Below, piece after piece: positions 54,892-64,000 of a DNA stretch of 64,000 nt (positions are counted from its first letter, which is position 1; each line of letters opens with the position of its first letter). The DNA comes from Advenella incenata. Its GTDB lineage: Bacteria > Pseudomonadota > Gammaproteobacteria > Burkholderiales > Burkholderiaceae_B. The translations under genes and the position numbers were made by a program. Location: NCBI RefSeq assembly GCF_004217095.1, contig NZ_SHKO01000001.1, forward strand, positions 2,282,234-2,346,233. Reading direction: 5' to 3'. The notes below the pieces were generated by a model that searched no databases, was not told where the DNA came from, and was given only the letters and a program-made list of their open reading frames with translations.

Positions 54892-56528
54892 GCCAGTGGA
54901 TGAATCATCTTCCCATCCTGCCGGTTGCCATCCCGATGATCGTGGGCGCGTTCATGCTGGTGCTGCGCGATCAGTATCGGAACGCAGCCGTTGTCCTGGG
55001 CATCATTTCCGTGCTGGCCCAGTTCTGCGTGGCGGTGGCCTTGTTCGGCATTACGACCGGCCGTATTCCCAACGACTACGAAAATCATATTATGGTGTAC
55101 CTGCTGGGCAATTGGCAGGCGCCTTTTGCCATTGTGCTGGTGGCCGACCAGCTCAGCGCCATTATGCTGATACTGACTGCAGTGCTGGGGCTATGCTCGC
55201 TGCTGTATTCGACCGCGCTGTGGGATCGTGCCGGGGTCTTTTTCCATCCGTTGTTTCAGTTCATTCTGATGGGATTGAATGGCGCATTTCTTACCGGCGA
55301 TCTGTTCAACCTGTTTGTCTTTTTCGAGATTTTTCTGGCCGCCTCCTATGGTCTGGCACTACATGGCTCGGGCATTGCCCGGGTCGCTGCCGGTTTGCAC
55401 TATGTAACCGTCAACCTGATTGCCTCGTTCCTGTTGCTCATCGCTATTTCAGTCCTGTACGGCATTACTGGTACGCTCAATATGGCCGACTTGGGATTGC
55501 GTGCCGCCACACTAAGTGGCGACGACCGGCGATTGTTTGAGGCTGCCTGCGCCATCCTGGGTGTCGCCTTTCTGATCAAGGCAGGCGCCTGGCCATTGAA
55601 CTTCTGGCTGACCAGCGCCTATTCGGCGGCAGTGGCGCCAGTAGCGGCGCTGTTTGCGATCATGAGCAAGGTAGGCATCTACGCATTGCTGCGCATTGGT
55701 TCGCTGCTACTGCCCACCGGCGCGCCGGCGGCTTTCAGTGGCGACTGGATGTTTGTAATCGGGCTGGCAACCCTGCTGTTCGGTACATTGGGAATCCTGT
55801 CGGAGAAAAACAGCGGTCGGCTGGTGGGCTATTGCATCATTATGTCTTCCGGTACCCTGCTCTCTGCACTGGGCATGCCAAGTGTCATTCTGACCGGCCC
55901 TTCCCTGTTCTATATGCTCAGTTCGGTGCTGGTGACCAGTACGTTCTTTTACCTGATCGAACTGATCAAACGTACCGAGTCTTTCGGGGGCAACGTGCTG
56001 GCGGTCAGTCTGGAAGCGTTTAGCGCCGAGGATCAGGAAAGCTCGGATTATTCCGGAACCGTTGTGGGTAAACCGATACCATTTGCTCTGGCGTTTCTGG
56101 GGTTGGCATTTTTCATCTGTGCGCTGGTCATTGCCGGCATGCCACCATTCTCGGGTTTTATCGCCAAGTTTGCCTTGCTCTCCAAAGCGCTGGATCTGTC
56201 CCAGACCAATGCATCTACTACCACCAGCGTCTGGCTGTTGGTGGTGGCCATGCTGATTTCCGGCATGGCCACGGTCATTGCCCTGGGACGCGCCGGCATT
56301 CGCATGTTCTGGAGCAGTGAGAAATTAAAGCCGCCGGTACTCAGCCGACGCGAAGCCTTTCCCATTACCCTGCTACTGATGCTGTGCATTGCGCTAACCG
56401 TTTTTGCCGGTCCGGTGATGGACCAGCTCTCGCTTACTGCCAAGCAACTTGACAACCCGGGAACCTATATGAAGGCAGTGCTCAACAGCCGGCCGGCCGT
56501 CATATCGTCACATGGAGGTGCGCAATGA
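54888..56528 (+). CDS. mrpD: Mrp antiporter subunit D
   Basis: 546 residues, NuoM/N-like with about 14 spans. LTGDLFNLFVFFEIFLAASYGLALHG holds the conserved Glu, and FLIKAGAWPLNFWLTSAYSAAVAPVAALFAIMSKVGIYALLR holds the two conserved lysines. A second proton-translocating subunit beside A. Somewhat longer than typical MnhD because of an acidic loop near 375-395 (EAFSAEDQESSDYSG). Overlaps on both sides by 4 bp. Confidence 0.95.
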   Translation: MSQWMNHLPILPVAIPMIVGAFMLVLRDQYRNAAVVLGIISVLAQFCVAVALFGITTGRIPNDYENHIMVYLLGNWQAPFAIVLVADQLSAIMLILTAVLGLCSLLYSTALWDRAGVFFHPLFQFILMGLNGAFLTGDLFNLFVFFEIFLAASYGLALHGSGIARVAAGLHYVTVNLIASFLLLIAISVLYGITGTLNMADLGLRAATLSGDDRRLFEAACAILGVAFLIKAGAWPLNFWLTSAYSAAVAPVAALFAIMSKVGIYALLRIGSLLLPTGAPAAFSGDWMFVIGLATLLFGTLGILSEKNSGRLVGYCIIMSSGTLLSALGMPSVILTGPSLFYMLSSVLVTSTFFYLIELIKRTESFGGNVLAVSLEAFSAEDQESSDYSGTVVGKPIPFALAFLGLAFFICALVIAGMPPFSGFIAKFALLSKALDLSQTNASTTTSVWLLVVAMLISGMATVIALGRAGIRMFWSSEKLKPPVLSRREAFPITLLLMLCIALTVFAGPVMDQLSLTAKQLDNPGTYMKAVLNSRPAVISSHGGAQ

Positions 56529-57016
56529 AATCATGGTTTTCGTGGGTACCCATGACGCTGTTTCTGGCTGTCATCTGGATGCTGCTGGCCGATGCGCCAC
56601 TGAGCACGGGCACCCTGGCTTTTGGATTGGCTGCGTCAGTGATTATTGTCCTGATGTCGCGCCGTCTGAGGCCATTTCTGGCCAGGCCGCGACGCATTTG
56701 GGTCATACTGAAACTGGCCAGTGTTGTGCTGGCAGACACGTTTCACTCCAATGTGACAGCCGTCAAAATCGTCCTGGGTTATCCAAAAATCAAGTACACG
56801 CCGGGATTTGTCTCTATTCCCCTGACGCTGCGTGACCCGCACGGGCTGGCAATTCTCGCGGCGATTATCAACTATGCGCCTGGTACCCTTTGGGCAGGCT
56901 TTCCGGAATCGGGCGATTACGTGCAACTGCATATTCTGGACTTGCCCCAGGAAAGCGACTGGGAGGCCTATATTATTGAGCGCTATGAGAAACCGTTGAA
57001 GGAGATTTTTGAATAA
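56525..57016 (+). CDS. mrpE: Mrp antiporter subunit E
   Basis: 163 residues: two N-terminal membrane spans (WVPMTLFLAVIWMLLADAPLSTGTLAFGLAASVIIVLM) and a cytoplasmic domain with GFVSIPLTLRDPHGLAILAAIINYAPGTLWAGF, matching MnhE. Required for assembly or stability of the complex in studied members. Its TAATG stop-start overlaps subunit F by one base. Confidence 0.94.
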   Translation: MKSWFSWVPMTLFLAVIWMLLADAPLSTGTLAFGLAASVIIVLMSRRLRPFLARPRRIWVILKLASVVLADTFHSNVTAVKIVLGYPKIKYTPGFVSIPLTLRDPHGLAILAAIINYAPGTLWAGFPESGDYVQLHILDLPQESDWEAYIIERYEKPLKEIFE

Positions 57017-57297
57017 TGGAAACCCTTCTGATCTGGTCCTGCTATTTCACCTTATTCTGTTTTGCACTGGCAGGCGTTATTCTGAGCCATCCCCTGTTTG
57101 TCGGACCGACCCCTCAGGATCGGGTATTGGGTATCGACGCCCTATATCTGATTGGCATGATGATCGCGCTGACCCTGGGCATGCTGTATCGTACATCGTG
57201 GTATTTCGATATCGCCCTGCTCGTCAGTCTTTTCGGATTTCTGAGCACCGCGGCCATGGCTCGCTTTCTACTGCGTGGCGAGGTTATTGAGCCATGA
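57016..57297 (+). CDS. mrpF: Mrp antiporter subunit F
   Basis: 93 residues, three predicted membrane spans, with GPTPQDRVLGIDALYLIGMMIALTLGMLYRTSWYFDIALLVSLFGFLSTAAMARFLLRGEV; DRVLGID and the FLSTAAxARFL ending are the MnhF signature. Overlaps subunit G by 4 bp. Confidence 0.94.
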   Translation: METLLIWSCYFTLFCFALAGVILSHPLFVGPTPQDRVLGIDALYLIGMMIALTLGMLYRTSWYFDIALLVSLFGFLSTAAMARFLLRGEVIEP

Positions 57298-57821
57298 TGG
57301 ATACCCTGTCTCCCTGGATTGTTATTCCCGCTTCAGCGTTGATCGTAATCAGCGGCCTGCTAGTGCTGACAGCCAGCATTGGCATGGTGCGGGTCAGCAG
57401 TTTCCTGCCCCGCACCCACATACAAGCGATCATCTACTCCACAGCCCTCTGGTCCCTGCTGCTGGCGTCCCTGCTGCTGACGTTCAGCCTCAAGGATCGT
57501 ACCTTCTTGCACGAAATATTGATTGGTATCTTTATTTTCATCACGTCACCGGTCAGTACCATTTTGCTGGTGCGTTCCTTCGTATTGCGTGAAGAACGGG
57601 CGAGCACGCTCGATGAAAGTGTCACGCCTTCGGCCAGGCCAACTGCTGATGCCAGTGAAGCGGAAAACGACCGTACGGCCGCCAGCGACGTTGCCTCAAT
57701 AGAAGCGGAACTGGAAATGGAACCGGAGCAGGAACCGGAGCAGGACCGGGACCAGCAAAACGAACCAGATGCACAAACGACGCGTCGGCCCGACCCGTCC
57801 ACCGATTTGCCAAAAGCCTGA
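57294..57821 (+). CDS. mrpG: Mrp antiporter subunit G with acidic C-terminal extension
   Basis: 175 residues. The first 105 are a normal MnhG (IVIPASALIVISGLLVLTASIGMVRVSSFLPRTHIQAIIYSTALWSLLLASLLL, then the FITSPVSTILLVRSFVLREE end). The remaining 70 form a soluble, acidic, repetitive tail (AELEMEPEQEPEQDRDQQNE), presumably cytoplasmic and disordered. Family members are usually 100-125 residues. The tail could arise from low-complexity expansion or be a binding or buffering segment. Confidence 0.93.
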   Translation: MMDTLSPWIVIPASALIVISGLLVLTASIGMVRVSSFLPRTHIQAIIYSTALWSLLLASLLLTFSLKDRTFLHEILIGIFIFITSPVSTILLVRSFVLREERASTLDESVTPSARPTADASEAENDRTAASDVASIEAELEMEPEQEPEQDRDQQNEPDAQTTRRPDPSTDLPKA

Positions 57822-58067
57822 TTCAGATCGAATGCAAGGCAGTGCTTTGGCTGCTTTCGTGCACCAGGCGAGCATTTTATCTGACGGATAACTGATATTG
57901 CTTTGTGAATGCGCTGCGCCTGTTCTGTTCGTATCGCAGCGCCCTGCTTCATCGACTTGTATAACGTAGAAGAGCAAGCTGGGCAGCGGAAGGCAGCTGT
58001 AAAAGGCAGCAATACTGGGCTCGCGGCGGCATCGCCGCACGTTTTGCAGCGCCTCTTTGCTCCCGCC
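57822..58067. other. Convergent intergenic region, mrpG / chrA
   Basis: 246 bp between the converging mrpG and chrA genes. No supported gene. GC-rich complementary stretches exist, but I find no hairpin with a T-run on either strand. Confidence 0.3.
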
Positions 58068-59279
58068 TTACGCTGCGATACTGAGCAACCAGCCCGCAAC
58101 ACCACTGCACATAACGACCAGCCATGGTGGAAGTTTCCAGAACATCAATGCGACCAGTGCGATCAACGCCAACCCGAAGTCATGCGGGCGATCAATGGCG
58201 CTGGTCCATACCGGCTGATACAGTGCGGCCAGCAGCAGACCCACGACGGAAACGTTGACGCCGGCCAGCGCGGCGCGGGTGCGCTGATGGTGACGCAATC
58301 GCTCCCAGAACGGCAAAACACCGACTACCAGAAGAAAAGATGGCGCGAAAATTGCAAGCAAGCAAATCAGCCCGGTGAACCAGGCAGGCGCACCGGTGCT
58401 CATGGCCGCGCCTAGAAAGGCTGCAAAGGTAAACAACGGACCAGGCACGGCCTGCGCTGCGCCGTAGCCGGCCAGGAAGGCGTCATTGCTAACCCAGCCC
58501 GTTGGAACCACCTGCGCCTGCAGCAGCGGTAGAACGACGTGGCCACCGCCAAAGACCAGGGAGCCGGCGCGGAAAAAAGCGTCCATCATGGCTATCATAT
58601 GGTTTTGTACAAGTTGGGCCACAACCGGCAGCCCGGCCAGTAAAACAAAAAACAGCGCAAGACACAGGATGCCTGTCCGTCGGCTTACCACGACCGGCAA
58701 TGCATCCAGCATGTTGTTCTGAGCCGGCTTGAACAGCCACAGCCCCGTCAGTGCCGCAACCATGATGATACTCACCTGCCCCCATAGGGGCGGCGCCAGC
58801 AATGCGGCAACGGCGGCGATAGTCATCATGGTAATGCGTATGGTATCCGTACACAGCGTGCGCGCCATGCTCCATACCGCCTGCGCCACGACAGCAACGG
58901 CGGCGACCTTCAGACCCTGCAGTGCACCTGCAGGCATGACATCGGCATAGCTGGATATGCCCAGCGCAAACAGGATCAGGGCTATGGCCGAAGGCAGTGT
59001 AAAACCGGCCCATGCCACCACAGCACCCATATATCCAGCCCTGGATAAGCCCAGTGCAATGCCCACCTGGCTGCTGGCCGGCCCTGGCAGAAATTGGCAT
59101 AACGCAACCAGATCGGCGTAACTGCGCTCAGACAGCCAGCGGCGTCGGGTCACAAACTCTTCGTGAAAGTACCCCAGATGAGCAATCGGGCCACCAAAAG
59201 AAGTCAGGCCCAGACGCAGAAAGACAAGAAAAACAGACCACGAAGCAGCTTTATCGGTTCGGGTTTGAGGCTGGTTCAT
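58068..59279 (-). CDS. chrA: Chromate transporter, two-domain CHR family
   Basis: 403 residues with two homologous halves. The first half has FLRLGLTSFGGPIAHLGYFHEEFVTRRRWLSERSYADLVALCQFLPGPASSQVGIALG and the second FRAGSLVFGGGHVVLPLLQAQVV and GYGAAQAVPGPLFTFAAFLGA, the paired CHR signatures. An inner-membrane exporter that expels chromate by proton symport or antiport. No chrB regulator is adjacent. The ATG at 59279 gives the expected N terminus. Confidence 0.93.
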   Translation of the reverse strand: MNQPQTRTDKAASWSVFLVFLRLGLTSFGGPIAHLGYFHEEFVTRRRWLSERSYADLVALCQFLPGPASSQVGIALGLSRAGYMGAVVAWAGFTLPSAIALILFALGISSYADVMPAGALQGLKVAAVAVVAQAVWSMARTLCTDTIRITMMTIAAVAALLAPPLWGQVSIIMVAALTGLWLFKPAQNNMLDALPVVVSRRTGILCLALFFVLLAGLPVVAQLVQNHMIAMMDAFFRAGSLVFGGGHVVLPLLQAQVVPTGWVSNDAFLAGYGAAQAVPGPLFTFAAFLGAAMSTGAPAWFTGLICLLAIFAPSFLLVVGVLPFWERLRHHQRTRAALAGVNVSVVGLLLAALYQPVWTSAIDRPHDFGLALIALVALMFWKLPPWLVVMCSGVAGWLLSIAA

Positions 59280-59659
59280 CGTGGTGCTTACTCGATTTAT
59301 CGAAAGCGGTCATCATAATTCAAATATGATGACAAAGTCCTCTTTTACTATTCGATTGTCCTCGGCATGCCCTTTTGACACCGTGAACGCTTAAGTGATT
59401 TACGGTTTATGCACGGTAAAGGCAAACCGGCCGCAGCAACACCCGTCACGGGTTACGAGCAGCCTCAGTCGCTGAGGCGACCGCTGGTGATGGCAGAAAA
59501 TGGGGGATAAAAAAGCCTGCAATGCAGGCTCTTGTTTGCGGCTATCGTTTGGACAGTGTGAATCTCGCCTACGCTGTTTACCCGATCACGACTGACCTCT
59601 GGCCGGCAAGAATGCTGGAGCGTCGGACATGAAGCCTGGTCGCAGCGCTCGCTGGCAAT
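59280..59659. other. Intergenic region holding the nitroreductase terminator
   Basis: 380 bp between the divergent chrA start and the end of the nitroreductase gene. It holds an intrinsic terminator (next entry) and a small inverted repeat CCTCAG-TCG-CTGAGG (59463-59477). The chrA promoter should lie at about 59290-59360 but I cannot define it. Confidence 0.4.
59508..59530 (-). terminator. Intrinsic terminator of the nitroreductase transcript
   Basis: Stem AGCCTGC (59514-59520), loop AAT, GCAGGCT (59524-59530). Read on the minus strand it is followed by TTTTTTATC, a proper T-run, 130 nt beyond the nitroreductase stop. It would end transcription coming from pdxJ and the nitroreductase. Confidence 0.85.
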
Positions 59660-60241
59660 TCAAACGTCCAGTGGCTCGGTCCACTCGTCGATGAACTGGG
59701 TGTAATCCGAACGCTTTTTCTGCGGGATGGGCATTCTGGGTGTACCGATCGCAATAAAGCCCAGGAACCGATAGTCAAGCGAATCAAAGCCGAGTCCTGC
59801 TTGAAATTCATCAATGTAGGTGGCAATACCCGTGCTCCAGAATGCGCCGTAGCCCAGCATATAAGCTGCATTCAGGATATTGGTGACGGCGGCACCGGTA
59901 GCGAGAACCCGCTCAGTCTCGCTGATGGCGGTATTGCCATAATCGATATGGCAGGCCACAGCAATGATCATGGGCACTTCGCTGAGCCAGGCGCGGGTTG
60001 CCGCTTCTTTTTCGGGCGTGAACGGGGTGTCGCTCTGCTGGCGCAGTCCGATGGAAAAGTCGGCGAACTTGCTGATGGCCGGGCCGCGAATAATCTTGAA
60101 CCGCCAGGGTTGAAGGTTGCCGTGATCAGGCGCTGCCATGGCGGCCTGTAGAATTCGGGCCAAATCATCATCATTGGGCGCAGGCGCCGTAACCAGTTTC
60201 ATGGAGCTGCGAGACAACAGAAAATCAATGGGTTGAGTCAT
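59660..60241 (-). CDS. Nitroreductase-family protein (YdjA-like)
   Basis: 193 residues from ATG 60241 (TTG 60247 is unlikely). FMN-dependent nitroreductase fold: IDFLLSRSSMKLVTAPAPNDDDLARILQAAMAAPDHGNLQPWRFKII resembles the YdjA subgroup (RRS and APDHxxxQPW bind FMN), and the end GFIAIGTPRMPIPQKKR fits. It reduces nitroaromatics, quinones or an unknown physiological substrate with NAD(P)H. It follows pdxJ after 104 bp. Confidence 0.88.
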   Translation of the reverse strand: MTQPIDFLLSRSSMKLVTAPAPNDDDLARILQAAMAAPDHGNLQPWRFKIIRGPAISKFADFSIGLRQQSDTPFTPEKEAATRAWLSEVPMIIAVACHIDYGNTAISETERVLATGAAVTNILNAAYMLGYGAFWSTGIATYIDEFQAGLGFDSLDYRFLGFIAIGTPRMPIPQKKRSDYTQFIDEWTEPLDV

Positions 60242-60345
60242 GAACAATTACCTGAGTTGCAATAGGAATATGATAGCGCAGCAGTGCCCGAAATGGGCCG
60301 ATGACCCTGATGACAAAGGAAGATCGCCAGGCCGATTCGCCGGCC

Positions 60346-61059
60346 TTAATGGCGCAGTAGTGCCTTCATATCCCGTACCGCCTTTTCCCAACCGTCAAAT
60401 ATCGCCTGGGCCACGATGGCATGGCCTATATTCAATTCAGAGATGCCGCCAAGCGCCACAATGGCCTGGACGTTCTGATAATGCAGACCATGGCCGGCAT
60501 TGACTTTCAAGCCCTGGCGCAAGCCTTCCGCAATCGCCAGCCGGATGCGTTCAAGTTCAAGCTGCTGTGCCTCGCCCGTGGCTTGCGCGTAGCTGCCCGT
60601 ATGCAGCTCAATGACGCCGGCGCCCGCCTGTACGGCGGCACGGATCTGTTCAGGATCAGGATCGATAAAGAGTGACACCCGTGCATCTGCGGCGTGCAGC
60701 TTGCTGATGGCCTGGCTGACCGATTCGAAGTGGGTCTGAACATCCAGCCCGCCTTCGGTGGTCAGTTCCTGGCGCTTTTCTGGCACCAGACAGACATCAT
60801 GAGGACGCACCTGACAGGCGATATCCAGCATTTCGTCGGTCACAGCGCATTCCAGATTCATTCGCGTTTTCAACAAGGGCCGCAAGGCATGGACATCGCT
60901 ATCCTGAATATGCCGGCGATCTTCGCGCAAATGCAGCGTAATGGCGTCAGCGCCAGCCTGCTCGGCCAGCAACGCTGCACGGACCGGATCAGGATAGCCA
61001 CAACCGCGCTGCTGGCGCAGCGTGGCCACATGATCAATATTTACACCCAGATCAATCAT
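60346..61059 (-). CDS. pdxJ: Pyridoxine 5'-phosphate synthase
   Basis: 237 residues. Canonical Pdx[54 protein letters not shown], with the catalytic residues H ([10 protein letters not shown]), E (NLECAVT) and H ([11 protein letters not shown]) all present. It condenses 1-deoxyxylulose 5-phosphate with 3-amino-1-hydroxyacetone phosphate to pyridoxine 5'-phosphate, the last ring-forming step of vitamin B6 synthesis. Usual neighbours recO and acpS are absent; instead it sits 14 bp behind an efflux channel gene, probably on the same transcript. Confidence 0.96.
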   Translation of the reverse strand: MIDLGVNIDHVATLRQQRGCGYPDPVRAALLAEQAGADAITLHLREDRRHIQDSDVHALRPLLKTRMNLECAVTDEMLDIACQVRPHDVCLVPEKRQELTTEGGLDVQTHFESVSQAISKLHAADARVSLFIDPDPEQIRAAVQAGAGVIELHTGSYAQATGEAQQLELERIRLAIAEGLRQGLKVNAGHGLHYQNVQAIVALGGISELNIGHAIVAQAIFDGWEKAVRDMKALLRH

Positions 61060-61073
61060 GAATACGTCCTGCT

Positions 61074-62582
61074 TTATGGCTGTGTTGACGGCGTGATTTG
61101 TGTCGCGTTACCAGAAACGGGCGCCGTATTGGTCAAGGGAGCATCGGGATTCGGACGCATCGTGGTATCACGATTCCAGCCGCCACCCAGGGCCTTATAC
61201 AACTCCACTTTGTTCAGCAAGGACTCGAGCCCAACCTGGACGAAACTTTGCTGTACGGTGAACAGATTGATCTGCGCAGTTTGAACTTGCAAGAAGCTGT
61301 CTATGCCGTTTCTGTAACGCAGATCCGACAGATTGAGCGATTCGTATGCAGATTTTTGTTGGTCCCTGAGGGCTTGCAACTGCGCACCGTAGGTCGCTTC
61401 CCCTGCCAGCGAGTCAGCCACTTCCTTGAATGCCGTCTGAATCGATTTCTCATACTGAGCCACTGCAATATCCTTGCGTACTTCACTCAGCTCAAGATTG
61501 TTACGCAACCGCCCTGCCGTAAAGATTGGCATGGTGATAACCGGGTTGAACGACCAGGAACCTTGTCCGCCAGAAAAAAGCGTACCCAAGCCCAGACTGG
61601 CCGATCCAATCAGCCCGGTCAGTGAAATGCTTGGGAAAAAAGCCGCTCTTGCCGCGCCGATGTTGGCATTGGCAGCCAGCAACTCGTGTTCTGCGGCAAT
61701 AATATCTGGACGTCTTACCAGCAGATCGGAAGGCAGTCCCGCAGGGATTTTCGTCATTAATACGTCGCCGGCGAACGGGCTGGCCGCAGGCAGGCCGGCC
61801 GGAATCGGTGCGCCGATAATCAGCTGCAACGCATTTCGGGCCAGTTGTTCGCTGCGATCCAGTTCAGCTGAGCTTGCCCGGGCAGAGTCCAGCAGATTCT
61901 TGGCCTGATTGACATCCAGCGCCGACGCTACGCCGCCGCGAAAACGCGTCTGCACCAGATCATAGGTAGACTGACGCGATTTGAGCGTCTTGGCAACCAG
62001 ATCCCTTTGCTGTTGAGCGGCACGCAAATTGTAGTAAGCCGTAGCCAGTTGACCGATCAGATTGATCTGCGCCGTTTTGCGTCCTTCCACGGTGGCCAGA
62101 TAAGCCTGGAACGCCGCTTCAGACAAGTTGCGCTGTTTGCCGAAGAAATCCAGTTCAAAGTCGGTAATACCGATACCTGCCGTAAAGCTGCGCGAGACCG
62201 ACGGACTATCCGGGCCGGCCATACGCATATTGGGCGGCATGCGCTGGGCCGTTTCCTGCGCCGTAGCTCCAATTTGCGGGAACTGGTCGCTGCGCGTAAT
62301 GCCATATTGGGCACGCGCCTCATCAACCCGCTTTACCGCAATACGCATGTCGCGGTTATTTTCCAGCGCCAAGCCAATCAGCGCCTTCAGGCGGGGTTCA
62401 CGGAAAAACTGCTCCCATCCCAAGTCGGCAACCGTCGCCTGGTTGGCGTTGTTTTGTCCCGGATAGGTAGACGGAACCGGTGCGTCCGGCCGCGTATAGT
62501 CGGGTGACAAAGAGCAGCCAGCCAGCAGGACGGCCATGAAAACAGCGGAAAAACGGGGCAATGTACGTTGTGACCCTTGCAT
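61074..62582 (-). CDS. Outer-membrane efflux lipoprotein (OprM/NodT family), second set
   Basis: 502 residues. Lipobox LAGC (C23). OEP repeats: [59 protein letters not shown] and [43 protein letters not shown]. It is the tunnel for the RND pump encoded 2 bp upstream. The C terminus beyond the barrel ([34 protein letters not shown]) is a Pro/Thr-rich tail. Confidence 0.95.
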   Translation of the reverse strand: MQGSQRTLPRFSAVFMAVLLAGCSLSPDYTRPDAPVPSTYPGQNNANQATVADLGWEQFFREPRLKALIGLALENNRDMRIAVKRVDEARAQYGITRSDQFPQIGATAQETAQRMPPNMRMAGPDSPSVSRSFTAGIGITDFELDFFGKQRNLSEAAFQAYLATVEGRKTAQINLIGQLATAYYNLRAAQQQRDLVAKTLKSRQSTYDLVQTRFRGGVASALDVNQAKNLLDSARASSAELDRSEQLARNALQLIIGAPIPAGLPAASPFAGDVLMTKIPAGLPSDLLVRRPDIIAAEHELLAANANIGAARAAFFPSISLTGLIGSASLGLGTLFSGGQGSWSFNPVITMPIFTAGRLRNNLELSEVRKDIAVAQYEKSIQTAFKEVADSLAGEATYGAQLQALRDQQKSAYESLNLSDLRYRNGIDSFLQVQTAQINLFTVQQSFVQVGLESLLNKVELYKALGGGWNRDTTMRPNPDAPLTNTAPVSGNATQITPSTQP

Positions 62583-62584
62583 GA

Positions 62585-64000
62585 TTACTCATTTCCTTTT
62601 GGAGGTGATCCGTCCTGACGTTTGCTGTCGCCACTGGCGGTCATATCATCTGCCTCAGCCACATCGGTATAGATATGCTGAGATTCTTTTTCGGCTTCGG
62701 TGGCTTTCTCGTGTTCATCAGCCTGACGACCCAACAGCCGTGGTTTCACTTTGAAGAACGTCATCACCACAACGAAGAACGTTGGGACGAACAGCACGGC
62801 AAACGGTGTCGCCGCTACCATACCGCCAAACACCCCATAACCCACAGCCTGCTGGCTTGCCGCACCTTCGGCGTTGGCCAGCATAAGCGGTATGACGCCC
62901 ATGATAAATGCGAACGAGGTCATCAGAATTGGGCGGAACCGCAGTTTGGCCGCCTCAAGCGTGGACTCAACCAAGCCCTTGCCCGAAGCATAGGCGTCTT
63001 TGGCAAATTCCACAATCAGAATGGCGTTCTTTGCGGACAGACCAATAACGGTAATCATCCCCACCTGGAAGTAAATGTCATTTGACATGCCCACCAGGGT
63101 AACCAGACCGACCGTGCCCAGCATACCCAGCGGTACGATCAGAACGGCCGACAAAGGAATCCACCAGCTCTCATAGAGCGCCGCCAGCACCAGGAATACC
63201 ACTGCAAAAGCCAGCGCAAGCAAAATCGTGGCCTGACTTCCTGCCTGCACTTCCTGATAGGACAGACCCGTCCACTCATAGCCGATACCCGCAGGCAATT
63301 GGCCAATCAGTTTCACAATCTCGTCCATCGCCTCGCCGTTGGCATAGCCGGCATTGGCCTGCCCCTGGATAGTGATGGAATCATAGCTGTTGTAACGCTG
63401 GATCTGCGTTTCGCCATGTACCCAGTCAAGGGTCACGAACGAAGACATGGGGACCAGTTCGCCATTGGTGTTATGCACCCGCAGTTTGAGAATATCTTCA
63501 GGCGACATCCGCTGCGCGGCTTCGGACTGAATCCACACGTTCTGCATCCAGCCCTGGTTCGGGAATTGCCCCAGATAACTGTTACCGATCGTGCCCGAGA
63601 GGACATTACCTACTTCGGTCATATTCACGCCCAGCGAATAGGCTTTGACGCGGTCAACCGTGACTTTCAGCTGCGGGCCAGGGCCCAGGCCGGAAATACG
63701 CACCTGCGACAGAATCTTGCTCTGGCCAGACAGCTGTATCAGTTGGTTGGCCGCTTCACGCAATTGGGTCTGACCCATACCACCGCGATCCTGCAAGCGC
63801 AAGTCAAAACCAGTAGCCGTACCCAGCGACGGGATGGACGGTGGCACAATCGATAGCACCATGGCATCAGGAATACCGAAAAGCAGTTGCCCCGTGGCGC
63901 GACCTGCGACCGACATGGCGTTGTGCTCTGCCCCTTTGCGCTCATCGAATTTCTTGAATGGCGTAAAGGCAATGGCCGAGTTCAGACCGGAGCCGTTGAA
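62585..64000 (-). CDS. RND multidrug efflux pump, HAE1 type, partial (N-terminal part beyond the right edge)
   Basis: The last 471 residues of a roughly 1050-residue pump; the frame stays open to the window edge (reads FNGSGLNSAIAFTPFKKFDERKGAEHNA at the right end, a match to AcrB near residue 560-590). Later features: VGMSNDIYFQVGMITVIGLSAKNAILIVEFAKDAYASGKG and SFAFIMGVIPLMLANAEGAASQQAVGYGVFGGM. It is close to E. coli AcrB and unlike the first RND pump in the window, so the two are different pumps rather than a duplication. The C-terminal tail is acidic and long. Confidence 0.95.
   Translation of the reverse strand, partial: FNGSGLNSAIAFTPFKKFDERKGAEHNAMSVAGRATGQLLFGIPDAMVLSIVPPSIPSLGTATGFDLRLQDRGGMGQTQLREAANQLIQLSGQSKILSQVRISGLGPGPQLKVTVDRVKAYSLGVNMTEVGNVLSGTIGNSYLGQFPNQGWMQNVWIQSEAAQRMSPEDILKLRVHNTNGELVPMSSFVTLDWVHGETQIQRYNSYDSITIQGQANAGYANGEAMDEIVKLIGQLPAGIGYEWTGLSYQEVQAGSQATILLALAFAVVFLVLAALYESWWIPLSAVLIVPLGMLGTVGLVTLVGMSNDIYFQVGMITVIGLSAKNAILIVEFAKDAYASGKGLVESTLEAAKLRFRPILMTSFAFIMGVIPLMLANAEGAASQQAVGYGVFGGMVAATPFAVLFVPTFFVVVMTFFKVKPRLLGRQADEHEKATEAEKESQHIYTDVAEADDMTASGDSKRQDGSPPKGNE

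Overview
The window looks like part of a chromosome from a betaproteobacterium in Burkholderiales, most likely Alcaligenaceae (an Advenella- or Bordetella-like genus; the genus is an inference). The reasons are three orphan Bug/TctC-type periplasmic receptors, many small regulator-plus-catabolic-operon units, moderate GC, and tightly packed genes with ATGA-type overlaps. I see no rRNA, tRNA, CRISPR array, phage or intact insertion sequence.

Layout. 1-6.9 kb: the end of a ribose-type sugar ABC transporter operon with a divergent GntR regulator, a short AlkA-type DNA glycosylase, an RraA-family aldolase-like gene with a LacI-type operator in its promoter, a LacI regulator, and an orphan Bug receptor. 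6.9-12.9 kb (minus strand): arsB, then a four-gene lipid-type biosynthetic cassette. It holds a membrane hydroxylase, a membrane fatty acid desaturase, a 662-residue fusion of a ketoacyl synthase III with a haem-oxygenase-like diiron oxidase (HDO) domain, and an unrecognised 304-residue protein. The cassette genes overlap or nearly touch. This is the best candidate for an undescribed system.

13.3-36 kb: a catabolic region centred on sugar acids. Two closely similar FadR-type regulators stand before a family-5 ABC importer plus a Tat-exported SMP-30 lactonase, and before kdgD plus 2-oxoglutarate semialdehyde dehydrogenase (the glucarate/galactarate route to 2-oxoglutarate). The promoters downstream of both regulators share TTGACA-18 bp-TATGAT with an 11-bp palindrome TCATANTATGA over the -10 box and a second near-copy 22-23 bp further on. 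That is a strong sign of one shared or cross-talking regulon. Between them lie an SDR, a LysR regulator, an RraA-like gene with a complete TRAP transporter, an AllA-like cupin and an amidase. After them come an orphan Bug receptor, an opine-dehydrogenase-like gene and a LysR gene whose 3' end overlaps it by 91 bp.

36-49.8 kb: a GNAT acetyltransferase, a complete RND efflux operon, ohr, a dkgB-yafC-like pair, an M23 endopeptidase, a two-gene envelope module of unknown function, a third Bug receptor and an SDR. 49.9-57.8 kb: a membrane-tethered ECF sigma factor fused to an RskA-type anti-sigma domain, directly upstream of a six-gene Mrp Na+/H+ antiporter operon with fused subunits A and B. 58-64 kb (minus strand): a chromate transporter, a nitroreductase, pdxJ only 14 bp behind an efflux operon, and the outer-membrane channel and truncated RND pump of that operon, which runs off the right edge.
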